Counted from the first letter of the stretch, positions 16,819 to 24,929 are shown. The stretch is DNA of 38,633 bases from a virus (IMGVR_UViG_3300038761_000007:1-38633), one strand, 5' to 3'. Notes: a model not told the origin generated them from the sequence alone. Numbers and translations: made by a program.

Positions 16819-17214
16819 TTAGGCGACAGGTGCCTGCTCTGCGTGGCTGCGAATGATGCTGGCGCTGCACAAAAGGGTTGGCGAGGAGCCCGTTACTGCT
16901 GAGATCACCGCGCGTATGTAGCGCTTATTGCCGATATAACCAACACGGTAGATGTCGTTATCGTTAGCACTCGTGATTTGAGGCTCTGCCCCTTGCAGGT
17001 CTACTGCTGCTACAGCGGTGAATGTTGTATCGTCGTCAGACTCTTGTATTTCGAAAGTGAAATCAGGTGTGGTGCCGCCAGACGCACCGGCGTCGATAAT
17101 GACACAGGCGGAATTAAACCCCTGCAAGTCGGCGCTTGCCCCGTTAGCTGCCGCTGTTTGCTCGGCAGGTAAAAGAGATTGGCTGACGGATAGGTTGTTT
17201 TTAAGGTCTTTCAT
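16819..17214 (-). CDS. Decoration-like/capsid-associated protein
   Basis: 131-aa beta-rich protein beginning MKDLKNNLSVSQSLLPAEQT. Its motifs, T-F-E-I-Q-E-S-D-D-D-T-T-F and Y-I-G-N-K-R-Y-I-R-A-V-I-S, recur in a family found immediately after major capsid genes in many siphophages. It probably decorates or stabilises the head; direct evidence is lacking. It is bounded by the capsid-side stem-loop upstream and a terminator downstream. Confidence 0.75.
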   Translation of the reverse strand: MKDLKNNLSVSQSLLPAEQTAAANGASADLQGFNSACVIIDAGASGGTTPDFTFEIQESDDDTTFTAVAAVDLQGAEPQITSANDNDIYRVGYIGNKRYIRAVISAVTGSSPTLLCSASIIRSHAEQAPVA

Positions 17215-17232
17215 GGGTATGCCTCAATAGCC

Positions 17233-17266
17233 CAGCGGGCAACGCACGTAAAGCCCTTGCCCGCTG
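17233..17266 (-). other. 10-bp stem-loop after the major capsid gene
   Basis: CAGCGGGCAA (17233-17242) and TTGCCCGCTG (17257-17266) are exact inverted repeats separated by 14 nt. There is no T-run on the transcribed strand, so termination is not expected. As after the tail tube gene, it may protect the 3' end of an abundant message or be a processing site. Confidence 0.6.
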
Positions 17267-17303
17267 GATGTTAATTAAAAACGAATATGATTTTGGTCAG
17301 CTA

Positions 17304-18524
17304 TTACACTGCAAATTTCATAAATTTAACGGCTTCGTAATGATTGATGCCGCCACCGACGCGCTTGGTTGTGTAAAATTTAACGAAGCCTTTTTCTGTG
17401 AGGTCGTCTCGCAGTACTCGCACACCTACACGGTCAACAATGCGATAGGCACGCTTAAAATCGCCGAAGGCAATCGACAGGCTGTTAGCAGCCACATCTG
17501 GCATAAAGTCGTCAATTTCGATAGGTTTACCGAGCAAGGTTTCTGGTGCGCCTGCTTCGATACCAGGGCGCCATAAATAAGCGCCGTTGGAATCTTTGAG
17601 CTTGCGCACTTCTGCCAGTGTTAGGTCGTTCATCAGCCAGGAGGCGTTGGCGCGATAACCACGCTTAAGGGCGTGGGTAAGATCTATTAATGCATCGCCA
17701 CCATTTGGGGCTACAGCAAACGCACCGGCAGCACCTGAGTTAACGCTACCAATTTTGCCCCAGCTCCAGCTGTCGTTGTCCACAACAGGGTAGGTGAGCA
17801 GCCCGCGTGGTTGTTTGACCCCGTTGCCGGTGAGAAATTTGTCACCTTCTTGTTCGGCAAATTCAACACCCACTTCGTCGGCTAGCCAGTCTGCTATGTT
17901 GGCAATAGAGTCATCTAGCAACTCTTGCGTAGTCTTAGGCTCGGAGTACAGCTCTTTGACATTAAAGGCTAACTCTGCGAGCGCTGGAGTGTCGGTTTCT
18001 GACCTGGACTGGGTTTCACCAACCCAGCCAGATGTTGCACCACCGAGGCAAACGAAGCGCTTGTATTCGCTGGTTGTAATAGGCATTACGGTGCAAAGAC
18101 TGCGCATGGCACCAAAATCACCCATGATGCGGTCAATCGATTTTTCGATTTCAGCATGCACGGTATAACCACCGCTGGGGTCTGTGCCAACCGACAAGGC
18201 TTTTTGCTCTAGCTCACGCAAACCATCGATGGTGCCCTTGCGAAAATATTGATTAAAGCCTTTAACATGAGCCGCGACATTAGCTGCTTTTTCGCCGTCT
18301 TCTTGTCCACCACCGGGGATGCGGTTGCTTTTTGTTTCAAGGGCTTCGAGCTTGGTTTTAACGTCGGTTAATTCAGACATTTTTTCGTTAATAGCGACCA
18401 GCTTACCTTCGAGGTCGCCGACGGCACCACCCTCTTCGACCGCCTTCAATCTGGTATCGTTGGTTTTTTTAAATTCGTGAAAGACGGAGGCGAGTTCGTC
18501 AATGGTTTCTTTTAGTTCGTTCAT
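17304..18524 (-). CDS. HK97-family major capsid protein
   Basis: 406 aa. Residues 1 to about 85 are a charged coiled-coil delta/scaffold domain, followed by a flexible G-G-G-Q-E-D-G segment where the prohead protease would cut. The mature part has the HK97 hallmarks: S-V-G-T-D-P-S-G-G-Y-x-V near 110, a helical E-loop region and the K-R-A-Y-R-I-V-D-R-V-G-V-R-V-L-R-D C-terminal stretch. It assembles into the icosahedral head. ATGA couples it to the protease gene. Confidence 0.95.
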   Translation of the reverse strand: MNELKETIDELASVFHEFKKTNDTRLKAVEEGGAVGDLEGKLVAINEKMSELTDVKTKLEALETKSNRIPGGGQEDGEKAANVAAHVKGFNQYFRKGTIDGLRELEQKALSVGTDPSGGYTVHAEIEKSIDRIMGDFGAMRSLCTVMPITTSEYKRFVCLGGATSGWVGETQSRSETDTPALAELAFNVKELYSEPKTTQELLDDSIANIADWLADEVGVEFAEQEGDKFLTGNGVKQPRGLLTYPVVDNDSWSWGKIGSVNSGAAGAFAVAPNGGDALIDLTHALKRGYRANASWLMNDLTLAEVRKLKDSNGAYLWRPGIEAGAPETLLGKPIEIDDFMPDVAANSLSIAFGDFKRAYRIVDRVGVRVLRDDLTEKGFVKFYTTKRVGGGINHYEAVKFMKFAV

Positions 18525-19192
18525 GTTTGTGGTCTCATTGATTGGGTTAATTCATTAATGGATTTAATTAACTCCGCGTCGCCGCCTTCGTCGCGAGGGC
18601 CGATGCCGCTGTAGCCGTCGGCAATAAAGGCCTTGGCTTGCCGGGCGCTAAAACCTACGTCGCGTAGGCAGTGCTCGACTTGTCTGATATTTGGGGTGTC
18701 GCCGTGGGTAAGCATTGATTTAACTTGCGCCACTCTCGCTTCGTCGTTCGCAGGGAAAGTAACCAGGGAAACTTCCCAGAGGTCTATTTTTGACAGAACA
18801 AAAACGTCTTTTTCTTTGTCGTAATGCCAGCCGTCGCCGGGCAGGGAGTAGCCGATTGACATGCCCGACAGGCTGCCCGCTTTTAAGTGAGCGTGGGCAC
18901 GCTTGGCGAGCGGGTCGTCGTCAATAAGTAAACGGCCCTCAACGTAAAGGCCTTCGTCGTCTTCTTCCATTTTGGTGTAAACGCCAATAGGCTCTTTGGT
19001 GTCGTGCTGCCATAACAATGACGGCATACGGCCTTTGCTGGACCAGTCAGATAGCGACTGGCTAAATGCGCCTTTAACAACAACATCGCCATAGCTGTCG
19101 GTGGTGCCGAAAACAGAGCCGTAACCAGAGAACTCACCGCTATTACTGACTTCTTTGATCCTTAGTGGCGCGTGTAGTTTTTGCTTAAGCAT
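18521..19192 (-). CDS. HK97-type prohead protease
   Basis: 223 aa from the ATG at 19192 with AGGTGA ahead; an in-frame GTG at 19216 is a weaker start. This is a U35-type serine protease. His63 (LLWQHDTKEPIG) and Ser112 (GSLSGMSIGY) are the expected catalytic residues, and the F-S-G-Y-G-S-V-F-G-T-T-D-S-Y-G-D-V block is diagnostic. It removes the capsid delta domain during head maturation. The start overlaps the portal gene by 8 nt. Confidence 0.94.
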   Translation of the reverse strand: MLKQKLHAPLRIKEVSNSGEFSGYGSVFGTTDSYGDVVVKGAFSQSLSDWSSKGRMPSLLWQHDTKEPIGVYTKMEEDDEGLYVEGRLLIDDDPLAKRAHAHLKAGSLSGMSIGYSLPGDGWHYDKEKDVFVLSKIDLWEVSLVTFPANDEARVAQVKSMLTHGDTPNIRQVEHCLRDVGFSARQAKAFIADGYSGIGPRDEGGDAELIKSINELTQSMRPQT

Positions 19193-20408
19193 TGTCGTCA
19201 CCTGTGTTTTTGTCACCGATCTGTTGCATTTCGGTGTTGTCTTTTGGATCTATCATGTTGGCGGGCACCCAATATGTGTCGCCGTTTTCAATTGGGTTTT
19301 CGTCTTCAAAGTCGCGAATATCATTAGGTGACAGCGAGCCCATTTGAAAACGCTTCCACATGTAGTCTGCGCGGGATTTCATGTCGCCACGCAATAGGGC
19401 GTTGACGTTGAACTTGGCAAAAAACTTTGCCCGCTCTTGTGCCGTCAATAAACTGACGGCTATGCGCTGCTCGAAGCGCGTTACCCAGGGCGTGAGCGTG
19501 TGAACAACGAAGGCAATGTCTTGATGTTCGATATTAGAAAAAGTGGCCTTTTCCATGTCGTTGATCATGTGGGCGGGTACCCGAAAAATGCCGGCTATTT
19601 CGCTGCGCTGATATTTGCGTGTTTCGAGAAATTGGGCGTCTTCTGGTGATATTGATATAGCTGTCCATTTCAGGCCGCCACCGAGAATAGCGGTGCGCAG
19701 CTCGTCTTCACCGCTGTTAGCCTCGCGCCACGATTTTGACATGAGCTGCATTTGCTCTTGATTCAGCTTCGTGTCTGTACTCAATAAACCACTGGGGCGC
19801 GTGCCGTTTTTAAAAAGACGCGAACCAAAGCGCTCGGCAGCCATGCCTAAGCCAATACTGTTTCGCGCCTGGGCAATAGGACTAAGACCTGTGAGTCCGT
19901 CCATTGACATGAGGCGCACATGGAATATTTGGTTTTCGGCCAATGTTCGCTGGCTGCCATCGGGGAAGGTAACTTTGTAATCAACTGACCAGTCACTATT
20001 TATGACTGGGGTGACGCCATCGGGATTTAATGGAAGTAGTTCGCGTACCTGCCCATTTATGCGGTTGACCCAGGAGTAGTGGTTGCCCCGAAGGCATAGG
20101 TGGGCGACCATTGTCTCGCGCCACTCCTGGCTGGTCATGTAGCTGTTTGGGGCAAGGTTTATTAAGTTAAACAGGCTATGGCTGCGGGCTTTTTCGCGCA
20201 CTTTGCCTTTCTGCTCAAATAGATTTAAAGGCAGCATGCCGACGGACTCTGCCAGCACTTTTATGCAGCTATACACCGGGGCAAAGCGGGCGGCTTCTTT
20301 TGGTGTAACTGAGACTCCAGCGCTGGATTGATAACCAACACCGAGCGCTTCTGCCAGCTCTGCCGAGGTGCTAATAGTTGTGCTTTTTTGCAAGCGGTCA
20401 AAAATCAT
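19185..20408 (-). CDS. HK97-type portal protein
   Basis: 407 aa, usual length for the family. It contains A-R-F-A-P-V-Y-S-C-I-K-V-L-A-E-S-V, L-L-P-L-N-P-D-G-V, I-F-H-V-R and a C-terminal D-I-R-D-F-E-D-E-N-P motif typical of these portals. Twelve copies form the DNA entry/exit ring. The ATG overlaps the TGA of the membrane microprotein (TGATG). The C-terminal about 20 residues are hydrophilic and variable. Confidence 0.94.
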   Translation of the reverse strand: MIFDRLQKSTTISTSAELAEALGVGYQSSAGVSVTPKEAARFAPVYSCIKVLAESVGMLPLNLFEQKGKVREKARSHSLFNLINLAPNSYMTSQEWRETMVAHLCLRGNHYSWVNRINGQVRELLPLNPDGVTPVINSDWSVDYKVTFPDGSQRTLAENQIFHVRLMSMDGLTGLSPIAQARNSIGLGMAAERFGSRLFKNGTRPSGLLSTDTKLNQEQMQLMSKSWREANSGEDELRTAILGGGLKWTAISISPEDAQFLETRKYQRSEIAGIFRVPAHMINDMEKATFSNIEHQDIAFVVHTLTPWVTRFEQRIAVSLLTAQERAKFFAKFNVNALLRGDMKSRADYMWKRFQMGSLSPNDIRDFEDENPIENGDTYWVPANMIDPKDNTEMQQIGDKNTGDDNA

Positions 20409-20560
20409 CAGGCGATGGGGCCGCGACTAGCTATAAATGCAACGCCAATCAGCAATAAGCCGCCAACAATAAAACCAGCTGGCTCGTAAATAAGCCACGA
20501 GCCATAGGCAATAAAGCCGATGCCGAAAATACCAACGGCGTCGAAAATTGATTGTTTCAT
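20408..20560 (-). CDS. 50-aa two-segment membrane microprotein between terminase and portal
   Basis: It starts at the ATG at 20560, sharing ATGA with the terminase stop, and ends TGATG at the portal start, so it is translationally coupled on both sides. The sequence MKQSIFDAVGIFGIGFIAYG is followed by a second hydrophobic stretch around 25-45, giving two likely membrane helices. I do not recognise the family. The context suggests a packaging- or assembly-linked membrane protein, though no function is known to me. Confidence 0.75.
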   Translation of the reverse strand: MKQSIFDAVGIFGIGFIAYGSWLIYEPAGFIVGGLLLIGVAFIASRGPIA

Positions 20561-22236
20561 AGAATAAATATCTCAGGTGATTCTGTGTCATCTGACGCCA
20601 TAGCCAGCGCAATGCCCATGATAAGGGCGACGGCGGGGTCGATTTTTTCTGACACTTTGCCTTTGTCGGGCTTTATGTTGCCGGCGGGGTCGGTTTGCAC
20701 AACAACGTTGCTAACGGCCCAGGTAAGGAGGGGGTCGTTGTGGCGCAGTTGTTGGTTGAGCACGAGGCGCAGTAGTTCTTTGCTGGGGGCACTCATGCTG
20801 CCGTAACCCTGGCCAAATTCAATAAAGTCGATGCCTTCGTCGATTAAATCGCTAACGAGCTGACTGCTGTTCCAGCGGTCGAAGGCGATGGATTGCAGGT
20901 CAAACCGCTCAGCGGCGGCCATAATGTCGGTTTTGATAAAGTTGTAGTCGACGGTTTGGCCGGGTAGCACAATGAGGTGGCCGCTGTCGCGGAATGTTTC
21001 GAGCGTTTTGTCGCCCTTGTTTAGCCTGCGCTCTAGTGCGGCTTGCGGTAAGTAGGATCGCGAGAGCACTGTGCGCTGGCCGCTTTCACCGGGAAAGACG
21101 AGGCCGAAGGTGGTCATGTCCTCTACGGCTGAGAGGTCGAGGCCACCGTAACATTCTTGGCCGTCGAGCTCGGTAGCGTTGTCCCAGCTGTTAAGGCTGG
21201 AGTCTTTGCATTGGTGCCAGTGTTGCATGGGCATCCAGGCGGTTTCACCGTAGACCCATAGGTTAAGGCGTTTGGTGAGGAATTCTGTTTTGGCACTGGG
21301 TAGGTGCTTAGCTTCTTCGCATTGCTCTTGTAGGTCGGTGAGCGATACGGAGACGCCTAAGTTTGGGTTGGCTTTGGGCCACTCGGCGGGGTCGTCCCAT
21401 TTTTCGGGGTCGTCGAGGGTGTAAATTGTGGTAAAGAAGGCGTCGTCTTTGACGGCACCCTCGAGTACTTGTATTGCATAACGTCGGCGCTGGTAGCAGT
21501 AGCTGTTGTGGTCAAAGCCTGCTGTGGTTATAGCGCGCATTATGGGCTGTTTGCGGGCGCCCATGGCGCTGCGCATGACGTCCCAGAGCCCTGAGTTTGG
21601 GTGGGCGTGGAGTTCGTCAACAAGCCCTGCGTGAACGTTGAAGCCGTCCATGCGTTTGCTGTCTTTACTGAGCGGCAGGTATTTGCTGCGCTGGTATTTA
21701 AGCTTGTGTTCTTCAATTGTGCAGAGCTTGGTTAACGCAGGGCTTTGCTCAAGCATGGCTTTGCTGGATTCAAAAATAAGCCGGGCTTGTTCTTTTTTTG
21801 TAGCTGCGCTGTAAATTTGCGCGCCGGGTTCGTTGTCGCCGATGAGGTAGAAGTTGCCAGCGGCGGCGAGGCGTGTTGATTTGCCATTTTTGCGGGCGAC
21901 TTCTTCGTAAGACTGGCGAAAGCGGCGGGTGCCGTCTTCACGTATCCAGCCGAATAGGTTGGCGTCGGCAAAGCATTGCCAGGGTTCAAAGTCTATTTTC
22001 TTACCGGCCCATTCGCCTTCGTAGTGGCGACAGTGCCGGCCAACAAAGCGAAAGTATCGCGCCGCGTGATATTCACTGAACTGAAGGCCCCGCGAGGGAC
22101 CGTTGACCATGTCGTCAAACCAGCGATCAACAGCAAGCTGTATGTATTTACAGCTAGGTATTACGCCGCTTTTTACGTCGTCGGCGTATTGATAGGCGCG
22201 GTCTAGCCAGGCCCTGCCGACATCAGGGACGCTCAT
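20557..22236 (-). CDS. terL: Terminase large subunit
   Basis: 559 aa. The ATPase domain has a Walker A-like R-K-N-G-K-S-T at 115-121 and a Walker B V-D-E-L at 206-209, with Y-E-E-V just before the P-loop. The nuclease domain shows Y-G-G-L-D-L-S near 350 as the first metal-binding Asp. It is the packaging motor that cuts and translocates DNA. It begins in TAATG overlap with TerS and ends in ATGA overlap with the microprotein. HNH and a P27-type TerS nearby fit a cos-type packager. Confidence 0.95.
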   Translation of the reverse strand: MSVPDVGRAWLDRAYQYADDVKSGVIPSCKYIQLAVDRWFDDMVNGPSRGLQFSEYHAARYFRFVGRHCRHYEGEWAGKKIDFEPWQCFADANLFGWIREDGTRRFRQSYEEVARKNGKSTRLAAAGNFYLIGDNEPGAQIYSAATKKEQARLIFESSKAMLEQSPALTKLCTIEEHKLKYQRSKYLPLSKDSKRMDGFNVHAGLVDELHAHPNSGLWDVMRSAMGARKQPIMRAITTAGFDHNSYCYQRRRYAIQVLEGAVKDDAFFTTIYTLDDPEKWDDPAEWPKANPNLGVSVSLTDLQEQCEEAKHLPSAKTEFLTKRLNLWVYGETAWMPMQHWHQCKDSSLNSWDNATELDGQECYGGLDLSAVEDMTTFGLVFPGESGQRTVLSRSYLPQAALERRLNKGDKTLETFRDSGHLIVLPGQTVDYNFIKTDIMAAAERFDLQSIAFDRWNSSQLVSDLIDEGIDFIEFGQGYGSMSAPSKELLRLVLNQQLRHNDPLLTWAVSNVVVQTDPAGNIKPDKGKVSEKIDPAVALIMGIALAMASDDTESPEIFIL

Positions 22237-22691
22237 TAATCGAGATCGAGGCCGCCCTGGTTGGGGTTGTCGATAGTGATAGCTTTTCGCGCGCGGGGGC
22301 TGAGGAAAAACTTGTCGGCAATTTTCTGGTATCGATTAGCGTGGCGCTCGCGAGCAACTGCCCAAGGCGATAATTGCATGTAGTTGTTTGGCGTAGATTG
22401 GTATTCCCCTTTGTCCTCAACTTCACGCTGAGCCTCAACATACAATGCCCAGGTTTCACACATGATGCGAAACTGGCCGAGGTCAACTTCAGCTAGAAGG
22501 TTTAAGCCGACTAACCGCTCACCGATGTAGTACCAGTGCTTGCGAGCCTCGTCAGAAATACCACCAGGGACCGGTGGTATTTTTGGCTTCAAACCCTGGA
22601 ATAAATCGGCAGCAGGCTCGTTAGCTGTCGGCTTTTTATTGCTTGTCTCCGCCAACCCCAGCGGGATCACTGCGGCCATCGGTTTATTCAT
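22236..22691 (-). CDS. terS: Terminase small subunit, P27 family
   Basis: 151 aa. The P27-type pattern is visible: P-P-V-P-G-G-I-S-D-E-A-R-K-H-W near 40, then L-L-A-E-V-D-L-G-Q-F-R-I-M-C-E-T-W, a Y-x-Q-L-S-P-W segment and a C-terminal basic helix. It recognises phage DNA and loads TerL. Immediately upstream lies a 106-nt non-coding gap with a run of ten C. Confidence 0.9.
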   Translation of the reverse strand: MNKPMAAVIPLGLAETSNKKPTANEPAADLFQGLKPKIPPVPGGISDEARKHWYYIGERLVGLNLLAEVDLGQFRIMCETWALYVEAQREVEDKGEYQSTPNNYMQLSPWAVARERHANRYQKIADKFFLSPRARKAITIDNPNQGGLDLD

Positions 22692-22797
22692 TTAATTACA
22701 AAACCCCTCCGGGCTTTAACCCCCCCCCCATAAAATTCAACACTCATAAAATGTAAGTTAGGATGCGGTGTATATGCTGAAAGGCGTGAGGTTTTGA
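22692..22797. other. Non-coding gap with a C10 homopolymer between HNH and TerS genes
   Basis: No gene is visible. It holds ten consecutive C (22720-22729) next to a GC-rich segment (CCCCTCCGGG). In phages with HNH plus P27 TerS plus TerL, the cos region often lies near these genes, so this is a candidate cos or TerS-binding region. The evidence is positional only, and the homopolymer is also prone to sequencing error. Confidence 0.35.
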
Positions 22798-23151
22798 CTA
22801 CCCCCTACCCCTGCGAGCTTCTTCCGCTGTTTTTCTCTTGTCACACGCTTGGCAGATCGTTTGTAGATTCTCATCTTCATCGCTGCCACCCTCTGCAAGA
22901 GGAACGTCGTGATCGCAAACTCCGTGGTTTGGTCCGTGCAGAGAAACCGATACAAGCTTTCCTTTCTTCTTATGTATTTGACATAGATAGCCGTCACGCT
23001 CAAAAATTCGCTTGCGCTTGTTCTGCCATGTAGTGCCACCACGGCCAGAAGTTCCTTGCTTGCTCCGGTAACCTTTCCAGCCGCTCTTTGGGCATAATCC
23101 CGCATGAGGTTTTTTGCACTTAGCACACCACCTACGCGCCCTACCAGACAT
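22798..23151 (-). CDS. HNH endonuclease
   Basis: 117 aa from the ATG at 23151; an in-frame GTG nine bases upstream is an alternative. N-terminal C-x-x-C (WCAKC) and further Cys suggest a zinc site. The HNH core is V-C-D-H-D-V-P-L-A-E-G-G-S-D-E-D-E-N-L-Q followed by C-Q-A-C. HNH proteins beside terminases assist cos cleavage in HK97-like phages. It overlaps the alpha/beta hydrolase gene by 11 nt. Confidence 0.92.
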   Translation of the reverse strand: MSGRARRWCAKCKKPHAGLCPKSGWKGYRSKQGTSGRGGTTWQNKRKRIFERDGYLCQIHKKKGKLVSVSLHGPNHGVCDHDVPLAEGGSDEDENLQTICQACDKRKTAEEARRGRG

Positions 23152-23755
23152 CCACGCCACCCATCACCACACCATCGGCTATCAGCGGCCCGTAAAACGG
23201 CAACAGCTCCGCGCTGAATAAGTCAGAGTGCTCGGTGCTCGGCGGCTCCATCAACTCCTTGTTGTAGTTAGTCACGCGCTTATCTTCGCCAATATAACCA
23301 ACCGCGCCCATCTCCCCCCAAGGGCGAGCATCTGAAACAGGCAGCCACTTGCTCCAGCGCACAGGCCCGTCGCTCGGGCTGTGCCACACCGCTAGCTGCG
23401 CAACAGACGGCGCAATATCAACAGTTTCTTTCAGCGCAGGGTTGATATAAATTGCATCAACCGCGCATTCAGCCTCGACCTCTTCCAGTGCTAAATGAGC
23501 TATCGCACACCCGTTTGAGTGCCCTATAACAACTGGCCTAAACTCGTTACAAACTGCTGTTTTAACCGCTTTAGCCACAGTGCTCGCTATCGCGCGATTT
23601 TTAAACCGCGTGCCGATTAGGCCTACATGACCGTAATTGATTGAGATATAAGACACATCGCGTGCTGACAAAAAAGGGCGCAGCTTGCCCACTGTCGCCC
23701 TGCCTCCGTCCCACACATTAAAGCCGTGAATAAGTATCGCCAGCGGCCTACTCAC
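23141..23755 (-). CDS. Alpha/beta hydrolase in the lysis cassette
   Basis: 204 aa from GTG 23755, with AGGA 9 nt upstream. An early oxyanion motif (LIHGFNVWDGG) and the nucleophile elbow V-I-G-H-S-N-G-C (Ser80) are clear; Asp129 (SPSDGP) and His176 (TEHSD) are plausible triad partners. No signal peptide. It lies between holin and HNH, so it might act on lipid or envelope esters, by analogy with mycobacteriophage LysB. Substrate unknown. Confidence 0.8.
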   Translation of the reverse strand: MSRPLAILIHGFNVWDGGRATVGKLRPFLSARDVSYISINYGHVGLIGTRFKNRAIASTVAKAVKTAVCNEFRPVVIGHSNGCAIAHLALEEVEAECAVDAIYINPALKETVDIAPSVAQLAVWHSPSDGPVRWSKWLPVSDARPWGEMGAVGYIGEDKRVTNYNKELMEPPSTEHSDLFSAELLPFYGPLIADGVVMGGVDVW

Positions 23756-24002
23756 CTGACACTATCCTAGACATCCTTGCAATATGCTCAGCATGCTCGC
23801 GCCTGTCTCGCCGGCGCTGTAACACCAGCCCATACAGGCCAACCGCAATGCCCACCAGAATACCCACGCTCGACAACAGTAGATGATTATCTGCCAGCCA
23901 ACCTACCGCACCGCTACTCACCGCCAAACCACCACCTGCCGCCGTTAATTTATGCCCGGCTAATGCAAGGCCAACCTCGCCTACGGGATCACCCTGACTC
24001 AT
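23748..24002 (-). CDS. LydA-like holin
   Basis: 84 aa with one or two hydrophobic segments (about 20-37 and 41-61), then a strongly charged tail, R-R-R-D-R-R-E-H-A-E-H. This matches LydA/phage holin 3-3 type proteins. It would form membrane lesions that release the endolysin. ATGA overlap with the endolysin stop. Confidence 0.85.
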   Translation of the reverse strand: MSQGDPVGEVGLALAGHKLTAAGGGLAVSSGAVGWLADNHLLLSSVGILVGIAVGLYGLVLQRRRDRREHAEHIARMSRIVSGE

Positions 24003-24541
24003 TTGTCGCCAGTGTCCACAGCGCCAAACCGTAAATTATCAGCAATACGGCGCATCCAGCCCTTGCTCGCATCAGCCCAATTACGCAAATACGTCATAAA
24101 CTCAATGCGCTCAGCTAACAGCAACATAATCACATCGCCCTCACTAAGCGCCTCAAGCGCAGCTAATGTTACCGGGCCGACAACACCGTCATCAGCAACA
24201 CCAACGGCTCGCTGCAAACGACGAACCGCACGACCAGGCCCCGCGTTAACCGCAAAATCCAGCAACTGATACGCCACGCCATCGCGATAGCGCCCCAGCT
24301 TTAGTGGGCGCACAAAATCGCGCTGGTAAATCGCCACCGTGTCAGGCAACGTCAGTCCAGCAATATTTAAATCGGGATACGTCTTCGCACTAATACCAAA
24401 TTTAGTGCCCTTCAGCTCGCCCTGGCCAACAATGCCGCCCGTCCAGTTGCCGGGGTCCAAAGGATTGTCAGAGAACTCACCCTCGTGCCCAACAATGCGC
24501 ACCAACCAGCTTTCAACTAAAGCATCGCTGTGACCTCTCAT
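23999..24541 (-). CDS. Endolysin, GH108 family with peptidoglycan-binding C-terminus
   Basis: 180 aa from the ATG at 24541 (CGGAG, 5 nt ahead). An in-frame ATG 15 bases upstream has no ribosome site and touches the terminator. The GH108 signature H-E-G-E-F-S-D-N-P-L-D-P-G-N-W-T-G-G gives the catalytic Glu20; K-F-G-I-S follows. The C-terminal half (D-D-G-V-V-G-P-V-T-L) resembles the PG_binding_3 domain. It cleaves peptidoglycan glycan strands; with no signal peptide, it needs the holin. Confidence 0.93.
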   Translation of the reverse strand: MRGHSDALVESWLVRIVGHEGEFSDNPLDPGNWTGGIVGQGELKGTKFGISAKTYPDLNIAGLTLPDTVAIYQRDFVRPLKLGRYRDGVAYQLLDFAVNAGPGRAVRRLQRAVGVADDGVVGPVTLAALEALSEGDVIMLLLAERIEFMTYLRNWADASKGWMRRIADNLRFGAVDTGDK

Positions 24542-24556
24542 ATAAACTCCGGGCAT

Positions 24557-24584
24557 AAAAAAACCCGCAAGAAGCGGGCTTTTG
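24557..24584 (-). terminator. Terminator just before the lysis genes (tR'-like)
   Basis: CCCGC (24564-24568) and GCGGG (24574-24578) form a stem with a 5-nt loop; seven T follow on the minus strand and CTTTT on the plus strand. It separates the early operon and a short promoter leader from the endolysin gene, so late expression probably needs antitermination. Confidence 0.85.
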
Positions 24585-24637
24585 ATATAAAAATAGCGCG
24601 AACTACATGTTTAATGCAATTAGCGCCAGCATGGGGA

Positions 24638-24667
24638 ATACTAGGGCAAAGTGTCGTATTTCGTCAA
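24638..24667 (-). promoter_or_regulatory. Putative late promoter (PR'-like)
   Basis: Minus-strand TTGACG (24667-24662), an 18-nt spacer and TAGTAT (24643-24638). Transcription would start near 24631 and meet the terminator at 24584-24557 about 50 nt later, an organisation similar to lambda PR'-tR'. The -10 matches consensus at four of six positions. Confidence 0.6.
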
Positions 24668-24707
24668 GTGCTGTTTTCTATATTTTTTATTTCCTGTTAA
24701 CGCCCTG

Positions 24708-24929
24708 TTATATTTCAGCATCAGCACGTTTCTCAACAGCGTTCCATGTGGGCTCGTATTCAGGCCAATCAGATTCAACAACAACACATTGCAGAACGCA
24801 TCGATTATCCTGTTTGCGGCCCTCGTCGATTTTTTCAACCAACAATCCAAGCTGTTTTTCTTCGACCGCAGACAAGTACCGCAAAATATCTTTACGTTTA
24901 ACAACCACGTATCTGTTTTCACGCTCCAT
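24708..24929 (-). CDS. Small phage protein of unknown function
   Basis: 73 aa from the ATG at 24929 with GGGGAA four bases ahead. It contains R-Y-V-V-V-K-R-K-D-I, a helical middle rich in Glu/Lys and a C-terminal V-V-V-E-S-D-W-P-E-Y-E-P-T-W motif seen in a family of small proteins from enterobacterial prophages. It is the last gene of the early operon. Probably cytoplasmic; function unknown. Confidence 0.8.
   Translation of the reverse strand: MERENRYVVVKRKDILRYLSAVEEKQLGLLVEKIDEGRKQDNRCVLQCVVVESDWPEYEPTWNAVEKRADAEI

Noticed and set aside
16751-16870. Longer GTG-initiated form of the 75-aa protein
   Set aside because: It would be translated through a Rho-independent terminator and the start of the decoration-like gene's 3' region, while the internal ATG has a good ribosome site.
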